From contig CM059971.1 in the NCBI GenBank assembly GCA_030490835.1, forward strand, positions 4,286,545-4,350,544: a stretch of DNA of 64,000 bases. Direction: 5' to 3'. How positions within the stretch are numbered: the first letter of the stretch is position 1; each line of letters begins with the position of its first letter. Under the pieces are notes generated by a model. It had not been told where the DNA came from, did not search any database, and saw only the letters and a list, made by a program, of their open reading frames with translations. A program made the position numbers and the translations under genes. Origin of the DNA: Annona cherimola. Taxonomy: Eukaryota; Streptophyta; Magnoliopsida; Magnoliales; Annonaceae. Shown in pieces: positions 40,301 to 50,460 of the stretch.

Positions 40301-41243
40301 ACCAAATTCACTAGGACAGTTGGAGTCATTAGAGCGCCTTCATGTCCTTGATTCGAAGAAATTACAATCATTACCAGAGGGATTGGAGCAATTTAAAATA
40401 CTTAAGTCGCTCAAAATCAGCAATGCAGAAGAATTGACTTGTTTACCTGATTCACTAGCACAGCTTGAGTTGTTAGAGGAGCTTGATATTAGCGGTTTAA
40501 GGAAATTAGAATCACTGCCTGAAGGGTTGGAACGATTCAAGAAACTCAAGTCACTTGAAATCAGGGATGCAGAGATGCTGACTTTTCTGCCTAATTCACT
40601 AGCACAGCTGACGTCATTAGAGAAACTTTATATCAATTGCTCGAAGAATTTACAGTCACTGCCTCAAGAGTTGGGACAACTCAAGAAACTCAAGTCGCTC
40701 ACAATCAAAGGTGCGGAAGAGCTTACTTGTTTGCCAAATTCACTATGGCAGCTGGAGTCACTGGAGAATTTTGAAATCAATGGCCTAGCAAAATTGGAGT
40801 CACTGCCTCATTCATTAGTACAACTAAAGAAACTCCGGAATCTCACAATTGAAAATATGGAAGGCTTGGCTAATCTTCCTCAGTCATTCGAACAACTTCA
40901 ATCATTGAAGAGGCTTAATATTAGCCAATGCGGGAAATTAAAATCATTGCCTCATTGGTTGGGACAACTTAAGTCACTATGGTGGCTTAAAATTGGTGGG
41001 TGGAAGGAATTGAAATCGTTGCCTAAGTGGTTGGTACAACTCAAGGCACTTGAATGCTTGACCATCTCACACTGCACGGCTTTGAGGTCGCTACCTCGTT
41101 GGTTGAAAGATCTTCCACTTCTCCAACGCTTGTCTATCAATAATTGTCCACTATTGTCCGAGAGATACAAGAAGGAAGGAGGTGATGGCTGGTCCAAGAT
41201 TTTACAAATCCCTTGGATCTATATAGATGGCCAACAGATCTAA
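37381..41243 (+). pseudogene. NLR NB-ARC-LRR body, disabled
   Basis: Domains in order: linker to the CC (37381-37540), NB-ARC (about 37560-38470), LRR (about 38640-41160). Visible motifs: P-loop lead VTAIVGIGG; RNBS-A FDLISWACVTD; kinase-2 FLVVLDDIWNE; RNBS-B GSRILVTTRKRE; RNBS-D QCFAYCSIYEKDEE; MHD-type YCTMHDLLHDLAE. Breaks: frame loss with a stop near 37522; a 1-nt deletion inside the GMGK of the P-loop (about 37695); a 1-nt insertion in the GLPL region (about 38193); a deletion shifting frame near 38475; a TGA at 40116. After that TGA the frame stays open to 41243, ending SERYKKEGGDGW...GQQI as CNLs often do. No intact receptor can be made. Confidence 0.85.
40146..41160 (+). repeat. Regular LRR array, 14 repeats
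   Basis: Fourteen leucine-rich repeats of about 23-25 residues, each opening LP. Through most of the array two types alternate: SLPEGL-QLKKLKSL-I and LPNSLAQLESLE-L-I. The duplicating unit is therefore a pair of repeats (about 144 bp). The last three (SLPHWL, SLPKWL, SLPRWL) depart from the alternation. The frame is open along all 14. It forms the C-terminal ligand-side part of the NLR. Confidence 0.8.
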
Positions 41244-44170
41244 TTGAATCATCTGTACCAGTGATGAGTTTCAAATTCCAATCAGGTACCCTCTTAAATT
41301 GTAATCAAAGATCTAAAGTTCAACTTGTTGAGAAGCGCTTTCAAATATGCTATTGATAGTCATTTATCTGTTGAAATCCTCTTTGTTTTTGTAGTTTTCG
41401 ACTGTGTAATCATTTCATGGGAGTGCCATTGTAAAAAAAAAGGAAAAAAAAGGTATGCATGCCTCTGATTAACCCTTACTGCGATCCTTTGTATTGGCTG
41501 ATTTTTAATTTCTAGATTCATTTTTTTTAAAATTTTGGGAATTTCGATTATGGAAAAACTTTTTAAAGAAGGATTTCTTCATTATTTGCAGCTATTAGAA
41601 TGTTTTAAAGAAATGTGGCTAAATTTAGATGTACTAATAATAATTTATGCACTCTTGAGTCTCTAACAAAGAAGACGTGAGACTCATCATTTGCAAGTAT
41701 GAAGATCTACCAACATTCTAATTCATCTCATTCTTTTCCCTTGAAATAGGTGTCGTCCTTGACCATATTAATACTGGGCTTGCTATTTTCTTGAGACGAG
41801 ACAAGCAAGGGGATGGTTGAGTATCAAACCTCTATATTTCTTGTAATGAATTTTTGAAGAAGGCTATGTTGGGTTTTTCCTCTCCTAGTGGAAATAGCTT
41901 CATTTGAGTGAGCTTACATGAAGGTTTTTTCCAAGTGTTTGCAGTTCTTTTTGCAGTTGATTTTTAGAAATTGATTTTGTTTTGTATTTATTTCTTGCTG
42001 TGGTGCTTTTGTTGATATCTAAGTTCTTTCATATGATTTTATTGAAATTTATCCTTGTAATAATTATGACATCCTGAAGATTTCGTTAGGAAAGACATTG
42101 CATTGTAATCCTTTATTATGTATTGTAGGATTTGCTTGGATCCTGTGGTTTTTCCCCTTTTCACAAAAAGGGTTTTCCACCTAAAATTATGGTGTGTTTT
42201 TATGTGAGTTTGATTTTTGATTGATTATGTTATTTAGTGCTCAAAAGTTTAATTACCTATTTAATCTACATGAAAGTTGGTAGTTTAAATTCCTAATAAG
42301 CGACAAACAAACTTTGATTTATTCTCATTTTGTATATATTTCTGTAAGATATATCTCCTCTCCTCTAAAAAGTTTCCGTTTCGACCATTGCTACATTATT
42401 GCTTTCTACGATAAAGAATGCCTTGAAACTCAATGTTGTTTATGATGAAGAATGTGGGTTACCATTTCCAAATTTAAGGAAGAGAAAAGAGATAAACAGG
42501 ACAAGTAATTCGGTTATTTGAGCATCTAAAATGGAAAGAAGATTTGATTCATAAGAAAATTCTGAGTAATGTATATGAATATATCTTTACTTTTCTTTTG
42601 GCTATCAGACATTCAATTTCAATAGGCCTGAATCGTGGGGTCTTGATCTTAGTTTTGCCAAGAAAGCATTTAGTTAGGACTGGTATGTAACAGCTTCTAC
42701 ATAACCTTTGCAAATATAGATTTGAAATTAAATGCACAACTTTGTAAAATAAGCTGCTGTTTATGATTTCGATCATCCATCCAATATACGAACAAGACGT
42801 TGCCCATTTTATTGAGTATATAAAAAAATTAGTTTGTTTATTAAACAATATTTCTAAATTGATGGAGTGGATTTTATATAATCATTAAGGTAAGTTAATT
42901 TTGTGAACTAAAATCCCTATCATACATCCTAATTAAGATACACATATATAATCCATTGTTGTTGATTACCATCATATTTGGAGGGCTTTGCTTCTATGAA
43001 ATTACTTTTCTTTGTAACTTTCTCTATTTGTAGTATCAAAAATCCGCTCTCCATCTATAGCGTCATTTTTATTATCATAAGAACTATTTCATTTATCTAG
43101 CATTACTGTCCATAAGTTTTATTCACAAAATATGTAAAATTAACATAATAAAACGTTTTAATTGAAAATATTAATTTTGTACTAATATTTTCAGCATATA
43201 AACTATCTAAAATATATCTAAAATATGAATAAATGATTTTATAAAATATTATTATATTCTAATACTTATGCACATTTTCCTAATCTATATACAAATATAT
43301 TTATTTTTAAGAAAATTTATCCCATGCCCATTTTTTATTGAGATGAAACTTAATTTTCTAACCAAATAAATGATATTAAATGAATTGATTAGATTGTGCA
43401 TCAATCATTAATATTTCCAAACCCATATTTGGAAACATATATATGTAAACACATATATGTAAGGCTGGTTCCACTAGCTAACTGACAATCCAAGTAACCT
43501 ATTTTAACATGATCTTAAGCTTAGAAGTACGCTTGCAGCCAATTAGACGTTGTATATGGAATTTTATCTGTGAGATGGTAGTTGATAATTAATTAATTAA
43601 TGTTGCAAGCAATTAGTAGATGGATAGAATGAGAATAAGGCCACCCTAATCCTTCCAAATTCATTCAATGCTGCCTACTTGCCTTTTTTTTTTCTTTTTT
43701 TTGTTGTCACCATTAGCTGGCTTTGGGTTCTTTTCTTTTGTTTCTTTTTTTTTTTTTTTTGGGAAGTGGACTGACTTTGCATTTTAGATATTGGACTGCG
43801 TGGAGAATATAATTAATGTCTTATTGAATAATATGTGAGTTATTTGGTTATGATCCAACTTAATTAATCATTTGCAAAGAATGCCCCAAATGAATTAATT
43901 AAGCTGTGCATGTCATAACCTCAATTAAAATAAAATGTTGGATTGCGAAGTAAAGATAAGCATATATCAATATGATACCCAAAATTAAGCAAAGAATGGA
44001 TTGAGGATCACATATCAATTTATGAGTTGCTAATTTCACCGCGAAATTCTTTCGAGGGTTATGATACTCCTATTTCGGGCTACGAAAGTACAAGTGTATT
44101 TTAATGATTCTCTTTTAGTTTTTTAATGAAAATATTTTTCATAAGTATATTTAACTTTGGGTCATAACTG
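41244..44170. other. Region downstream of the NLR, no gene seen
   Basis: Probably 3' untranslated and intergenic sequence. T-rich tracts lie at 43685-43765 and aattaattaa-type runs at 43590-43610 and 43870. The minus-strand open frame at 42549-42848 has no recognisable domain. The rest is AT-rich with no clear inverted repeat. Confidence 0.5.
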
Positions 44171-44174
44171 TGCA

Positions 44175-44945
44175 CCGTTGTCCATTTTGTTTCGGTACAC
44201 CAGTGTACAAAAGCCCATTTTTAATTTTTTAAATTTTTTTTATATAACTGTTAATCTAAGTGTATTTAATATCTGTATCAAGGTTTACCATTTTTGAAAA
44301 TTTGTAGATACTTTTTTAGATCTTTTAGAAACAAAGATATTTTAATAATTTTAAATTACTAAAATGCCACTTTTTTAAAAAAAATCAAAAAATTATGTAC
44401 ACAAATATTCAAAAATGGTAAAACTTGATGAAGCTTGATTATATACATTGTAATGCATTTTAAGTCAAAATACAACATTCATTTATTTTTACAATTATTT
44501 ATTTTTTGATTTTTCTTCATAAGCATGTTTATCTAAGTATATTCAATCTATATACAAAGTTTTCCAAGTTACAATACTTGTACATATTTATTTCTTAAAA
44601 ATTGAGTTTTTGAAAGGATGGAAAATAACTTAAATGACCTTGAAATTGATTTTTTTTTTTTAAAAAAAGAAACATGTAAAAATATCATAAAATGACGAAA
44701 TTTTATATATAGATTGAGTATTCTTAGGAAAACAAGTTTATGAAGAAAAAATAAAAAAAATCTAATTGTAAAAATAAATAAATTTTGTATTTTAACCTAG
44801 AATATATCATGATGTATATAATTATGCTCAAAACTTAATACACATGTTAAATACACTTAGATTGACACTTATATTAAAAATTTTCAAAATTTTTTTAAAA
44901 AGAGTTAAAAACACTTAGTACACTAAGGCTAAGTGCACTCGGGTG
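44175..44945. mobile_element. Palindromic element P8, split by P9
   Basis: The left arm starts near gtacaccagtgtacaaaagc and has the core. Its right arm begins at aaaaatggtaaaacttgatg, is interrupted near 44450, and resumes at about 44825 (aaacttaatacacatgtt), ending at ttagtacactaaggc. Removing P9 restores one continuous hairpin. Confidence 0.6.
44455..44818. mobile_element. Palindromic element P9, nested in P8
   Basis: Caps gtcaaaatacaacattcatt and the mirrored aaattttgtattttaacc. The arms have the core order (taagtatattcaatc-tatatacaaag), with the ccattttt block altered. It lies wholly inside the right arm of P8, so it inserted later. Confidence 0.6.
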
Positions 44946-45155
44946 TATTTAGCATTAACGGTTTAACTTGTATATCAAATTTTATAATTTTTGTATCTGT
45001 ACTTTTTTTCCAAAAATAAAAATTTTGGGTGTATTTAAGTCATTTTCATCCCAAAAATGTTGGTTTTTGAATATCAAAAAATATAAAATTTGTTATATAA
45101 GTTAAATAAACTAGGAAGAACAATTAAAAAAACTAAAGAAACTCACCTATTGTAT
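44945..45155. mobile_element. Palindromic element P10, partial
   Basis: Core-like arms (gtgtatttagcattaacggt on the left, gttaaataaactaggaag on the right) around a centre near 45050. The caps are not clear on the right side. It abuts P8 on the left and the viral relic on the right. Confidence 0.4.
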
Positions 45156-45209
45156 TTCTCAAATCTTTGGTTAAGATCATACTATTAACCTAGGACAAAA
45201 AGAAATGGT

Positions 45210-45392
45210 ATGACAGAACATACGAATCAACAATGTAAGTGTAATTATCTAGAAACTCTGCACCTAGAACATGGAACTAATAATGAACTAGTGATTGGTC
45301 TATTAAATCAAATTGTTGATGAAATAGTAGAAGTAAAAAAGTTAATTGAAGAATTAACAAACTTACTTGAAAAAGAAATAGAAGTAAGATAG
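45210..45392 (+). pseudogene. Viral relic: N-terminal small frame, copy 1
   Basis: 60 codons, opening MTEHTNQ and followed by an acidic/basic, coiled-coil-like helix (EVKKLIEELTN). It ends in TAG, after which the same frame stays open for about 40 codons. A closely related copy lies at 45891. Its position before a coat-protein-like region suggests the N-terminal part of a caulimovirid polyprotein. I do not recognise it as a named domain. Confidence 0.45.
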
Positions 45393-45529
45393 GAATTTCA
45401 AGATATAAATAATGATATTTTGTCTAGACTTCCTTTTCCTTTGAATGTTCGATTCACAAATCTAAAAAGAACATTGGAAGAGAAATTTATGAAACTGAAG
45501 CTCAAAGATTTAATAAAATAGTCGTGTAC

Positions 45530-45736
45530 TTAAATTAAAGCAACGATCAACTATATCCTATAGATAGAAATTATTTTAGACAAATTAGAAAAGTTATAGA
45601 GGACCTAGAAGGCATAATCTTTAGCATCTTGACAACATCTCTAGTATTAAGACACTTAGAGAGGAGAGCTAATAGAAGAGCTGATGACATAATGTATAGG
45701 GCAAGAATTGAATTGCATAATTCTAGTACAGGATAA
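45530..45736 (+). pseudogene. Viral relic: helical fragment, unrecognised
   Basis: One forward frame from about 45543 is open to the TAA at 45734. It encodes a basic, helical stretch (for example IRKVIEDLEGI and LRHLERRANRRADD). It lies between the two copies of the small frame and has no counterpart after the second copy. Identity unknown; placed with the relic by position and composition. Confidence 0.35.
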
Positions 45737-45890
45737 CCCCGACCCCTCCCCCACACCCAATAATAAAAAAAGGAGAAACAACAAGCTGAAATTCACTCCA
45801 ATTTGGAGGTCTAATCTTTGAACTCACAAATTCTATTTCTTAAATCTTAGGTCAAGATCACACTCTTAACCTAAGACAAAAAGAAATGGC

Positions 45891-46076
45891 ATGACAGAGC
45901 ATACGAATCAACCATTATCTAAGTGTAATTATCCAAAAACTCTGTACTTAGAGCATGGAACTGGTAATGAACCAGTGATTGGACTATTAAATCACATTGT
46001 CGATGAAATAGAAGAAGTAAAAAAGTTAATTGAAAAATTAACAAATTTACATGAAAAAGAAATAGAAGTAAGATAG
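45891..46076 (+). pseudogene. Viral relic: N-terminal small frame, copy 2
   Basis: 61 codons, most identical to those at 45210. It has the same 40-bp leader before the ATG and the same TAG at its end followed by further open sequence. Here it leads into the coat-protein-like region. The distance between copies is 681 bp. Confidence 0.5.
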
Positions 46077-46124
46077 GGATTTCAAGATATAAACAACAAT
46101 ATTTTCTCTAGACTTCCTTATCCT

Positions 46125-47764
46125 TTGAATGTTCATTGTAAATTACCTAAGCATACAAGGCAAAGTAAAATCAAGGGACTACTTACTAAATTTCATGCTA
46201 AAAATCCTGAATTAGATGCCAAAGCAAGGGTGACATTAGCGAATGAAATTAGCGAATTATTTGAGTCTCAAGTAACTAAGGCTGAGTCAATACGACAAAG
46301 AAAGAAGGATGAAACTTCTGAAGATGCGATAAAAATGTTGGATAGATTTTCTGCTCTTTATATGATTGATCCAAAAAGAAAAAAAGCTAGATCTTCATCT
46401 TCAATCTCAAAGAAAGTAGCTGAATTAAGAAAGGAGTTAGATTTATCCGAAATTCTAGAAGAACCTTCAAAGCTTGATGCTCGTACTTTCATGGAATTAA
46501 TTAAGCTTGGAACCCTAACAAGATACAAACCTACTTACCCTCATCATACTAAACTAGAATTTATTCCTTGGGAAATTAGGTTACAACTAGTTTGTGATTT
46601 GTGATTTTTCTTAGAAATCGACTATGCTACGAAACCTTCTAAAGTTATTGATGAATGGTCTATTCAGACGGATAGAGCTATTAACCATAGTGGCATGGAT
46701 GCTGATACTAGCTATGAGTTCATAATGTCTACCTTAAAGGGTAATACTCGATAATTCTAGGAAGTTTTGCAAAAGCAAATGGATGTTAACTTCGAAGTTG
46801 CCAAAATAGTCTATGGCGATGGTGTTTTAGTTATTGTAGTAGAAAAAACTTAAAAGAAAGTTATGTGGCATATCTCTTAGTGACAAAAATTTGGAGGACA
46901 AAAATAATCTTACCCCAATTACTAAACTCTAGATTTATGATATGTCATATTTTTATCAGTTGGTCTGTGAATTTCAAAAGTATTAGTGTACTTTATCTCT
47001 AATCAAATGAACATGACCAGATACTTCTTTAGTAAATTACCGATAAGTTGGCCAGAGGTGGCTCAAAAATTCTTCAAACTTCTTTTCGAAGAGAAAAAAA
47101 GAGTTGATGGTCTAGGTGGAAAAACGAAGTTGTTAGGTATGCTATGAGAAAAGCATGTCTAGAGCTTGCTATTCAAAAGGATGCTAAAGCACTTCCTTTG
47201 CTGGAAAAGTTACATTGCAATAAGATGCAATTGGTACAAGAAAGGTATGGTCGTCTGATAAGCTCATATGATAAACATGAACAAAAAGAACTACGAGAAA
47301 AGAAAGAAAGTTTTAGGATATAAAAAAAGAAAATTTCCTAAAAAGGATACCAATAGATATCGAAAGAAATTCCACTCTAGGAGAATGATTAGAAAGGATT
47401 CTTTGGAAGATAAAGCAAAGCCTTCGAACAAAAGTATGGGCATAAACCCAAGTGTCCGAAAGGAAAACCCTTGAGCAACCGCAATTGCTGTTGGATTTGT
47501 GGAAAGAAAGACCACAAACTGTCAAGTTGTCCTAAAAAAGAAAAAAGAAAATGTCATATTAGAAGTATTCTAATAGAGGATAACAAAACCTATGAATCAA
47601 TATTCATAAAAGATATTGAATCCGAGGATGAGTTTGTGTATGAAATAGAAACTAATTACACAATCAAAAGTAATGAGGACAATGACGAATTTGAAAAATT
47701 CTTCATGATAAATGAACATAATGCTAAAGAGAACTTTGTATCTCTTAAAATCGGTACTGTTTAA
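46125..47764 (+). pseudogene. Caulimovirid-like coat protein region, degenerate
   Basis: Gag/coat-like text is spread over several frames. 46125-46604 is open. A stop and frame changes then interrupt a region with the pattern of the caulimovirid coat core (about 46615-46800 and 47010-47260; short marks: YFFSKLP, LGGKTK). A strongly basic stretch follows (47268-47474). Next comes a zinc knuckle C-x2-C-x4-H-x4-C at 47489-47530, then an acidic tail ending at 47764. The order basic stretch, knuckle, acidic tail fits pararetroviral coat proteins. A Ty3/gypsy gag is the main alternative, made less likely by the movement-protein-like text that follows. Not functional. Confidence 0.65.
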
Positions 47765-47778
47765 ATACAGCATTAGCA

Positions 47779-48295
47779 GTGGATGACCCTTCAACTTTTG
47801 TTGTGGAATGGAAGTTGCCAAAAGTCTACATAAGTCAAATTTATTACACTTGTATGTTTCAATTTAAATCAATAGTGGTGGCAGACTTATGTGAAGTGAC
47901 AGCTATGGTTACTAAAATAGAAATGGAAACATTGGATATATCATTATTGGCTATAAAAAAAATAGGAAGACATGTAAACAACATGGAAACTATTTTAATT
48001 TTATTCATATGTGGTTAGTCCAAGTTGGTTTTATTCCACTATTTGCTTTAGGGCATGATACTCCTTTATTAGTTGCGATTCTTAATAAGCGATGGAAGAC
48101 ATTCTCTGAATAGTTAATATCAAGAATACAAGCAAACTTGTATAAAGGACCAATATGGTTTAAATGCCAACCAAACTTCATGATGGCTTTAAACTACGCT
48201 ACACTAGCAGAGTCTTTAACATTAAGGATTAGGATGTTGCCGAAAGGTTTGAATCTCAAAGTTATAAATAAGACTCATATACAGTTATATTAAAA
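47779..48295 (+). pseudogene. Caulimovirid-like movement protein region, degenerate
   Basis: 47779-48018 is open. After a frame change near 48005 a second frame runs to a TAA at about 48293, with one TAG near 48111. Together they resemble the 30K-superfamily movement protein of plant pararetroviruses. Short marks are the paired hydrophobic strands with ADLCEVTAMV, then PLFALGHDTP, LNKRW and the F-C-PNF block. In the living host-virus setting this protein enlarges plasmodesmata. No protease or reverse transcriptase follows; by about 48430 the sequence is P450 upstream region again. Confidence 0.65.
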
Positions 48296-49788
48296 ATAAA
48301 AGAGTTTTCAAGACAATATAAATGATGCTAAATACAATGAATAAAGTAAATTTTTCATTAACCATCAAGATTTTAAAAATAAAGGGATTACATAGAAATG
48401 AGGTATTATAGAAGCGGGATCATAAATAATAATGTAGTATCTTTTGAAATAAAACAGATATATATAGTTACAAAATATACACATATATTAGTGCGACCAA
48501 GTTAAGGGGTTTTCATTTATCCTAAAAAAAGTCAAGGAGATCGCGGACCATCCCATTAGATAGAATGAGATAAAACTTCTAATTCCAAAAGCAACTTTTA
48601 TCAATTTTAATATTAATTTTCTTAGTTTTCATAAAATCTCTCATTTTTCAGTATATTACAATCTTATTTTACATTTCTAATACTACTTCGCAATATAATT
48701 TTTTGTTTTTGAATGCATTGCCTCTCCTCATTTAACCTTCTCATCCAAATCTCATTCCACAAAATGATTCCAAACATGTGTTAAAAGTTCATTTCTTTTC
48801 ATGCATATTTGGTTGTTGGAATTCGAAATTAGAAATGAAATACAACTTGGAAAAGTAAGATACTATTTTAGTAAGCCTACTCTTTTGTAACCAAATTTAA
48901 ACTTGATTGCATTTGATACTAGATGTTCCTAAGTCCAACTACATCAAAAATTCAGATGCAGTTATGGGCATGTTTGTGGGAAAATTGCGTCATAGACCCT
49001 CTAACTATGCGTATTGGCATTTTGGACCCTGATGTTTGCGTATTAGCATTTTAGACCCCCAAAAGTTTTGACGTTTGCATTTTACCCCCCGCGCCCTCAC
49101 AGCGTCAAAAAATCAGCGTCTGACAATCCGAAATGACGAGAATACCCATTGACTTCCACTTCTTCACTCAGCCATTTTATACCACTATGGGCCACAGAAT
49201 TTCCCATCACTATGGGCCGCCAGATTGGTGAAAGCTTTGCGTGTAAGCTCTTTCATTTGCAATGTAGTCAGGAATGAGAGCAGTGGAGAAATAATATTTT
49301 TTAAAAATTATAAAATTATACAAGTAACGTGATATTATAGTGGCAAGGTGAGAAGATATAACGATAAAATTTGAAAACATAAAATAGTTTCATAGTTAAA
49401 ATGCCAAATTATATATATATATGTTTTTTTAAATAAAAAAAGCGAAAAGCGGATAATTTCCCACGTCGTCATCATTCTTCTTTTATTTTACTTTTTTTTT
49501 TTTGCTTTTCTTGTTATACGTTATTTCCCTTGCATCAATCCACCTCTTCATTTTTTATTTTTAAAAAAAAAAAATCCCGGAAAACTAGAAGCATTCAGCC
49601 GTCCTTGCATGATATTTTATTCATCCTTTTTTTAAAAAAAAAATCAAGGGCAAATAGAATACTTAGCACGTTATCATTTCCCTTTTTTATTTTTCTCTTT
49701 TTTAAAAAAACACAAAAAAATGTAAGCTTCTAGCAACCCGTCCCTTTTCTTCTCTCCATAACTCTTTTTTTAAAAAAAAACAAAAAAA

Positions 49789-50126
49789 AACCGAGCTCCA
49801 GCACGTACTTTCTCTTCTCTTTGTCATTTTTCGTTTTTTTTTAAAATTAAAAAAAAAACCGAGCTCCAACACGTCCTTTCTCATCTCTTTGTCATTTTTC
49901 GTTTTTTTTAAATAAAAAAAAAACCGAGCTCCAGCACGTCCTTTTTCTTCTCTTTGTCATTTTTCATTTTTTAAAATAAAAATAAAAAAACCGAGCTCCA
50001 GCACGTCCTCTTTCTTCTCTTTGTCATTTTTCATTTAAAAAATAAAAATAAAAATAAAAATAAAAAGTAAACGAAGCTTCAGCACGTCCTCTTTGTCATT
50101 TTTTTCGTTTTTTTTAAAAAAAAAAC
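49789..50126. repeat. Minisatellite inside MULE 1, about 65-bp unit
   Basis: About five copies of a unit with ccgagctccagcacgtcc, then tttcttctctttgtcatttt, then a T-run/A-run hairpin. Starts lie near 49789, 49857, 49922, 49988 and 50066. More decayed copies precede them from about 49590. The last copies lose the 'ttcttctc' part and gain ataaa repeats. Confidence 0.8.
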
Positions 50127-50149
50127 AAAGCTGCTGCCGAAACCTTCTT

Positions 50150-50460
50150 TAGTTTTTTTTTCAAATATCTGTTTTTTATTTTTAATTTTTTTTTACATTT
50201 TTATGAATATTAGTTTATTTAATATAAATATCAATTTTTACCCTTTTTTGATACTTTAAGATATTTTTTAAAAATTAGTGTCATCTTTATAATTTTAAAT
50301 GTCAATAATTTTAAAACATCTAAATTTTTTTCGAAAATAATAAAAATTAATACACATATTTAGAAAATTTAGATCACTAGTTATATAAAAATCTTAAGAA
50401 AAATTTTAAAAATAAATTAAATAAACTCTAAGTGCATCGAGCTTAAGTGCAGCTAAATGC
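50150..50460. mobile_element. Palindromic element P11, nested in MULE 1
   Basis: Arms with the family core (tttatttaatataaatatca on the left, taataaaaattaatacaca on the right). The right cap aagtgcatcgagcttaag is close to that of P1 and P8. The left cap is lost or merged with the minisatellite. Confidence 0.5.

Noticed and set aside
42549..42848. 99-codon minus-strand open frame downstream of the NLR
   Set aside because: I looked for retrotransposon polymerase or RNase H motifs and found none; the codons reflect AT-rich sequence.
45210..47764. Ty3/gypsy gag as the source of the 45-48 kb relic
   Set aside because: Not fully excluded, but the adjacent movement-protein-like text favours a pararetrovirus.
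49530..49884. Lysine- and phenylalanine-rich open frames on both strands
   Set aside because: They lie in the T-run/A-run minisatellite inside MULE 1.
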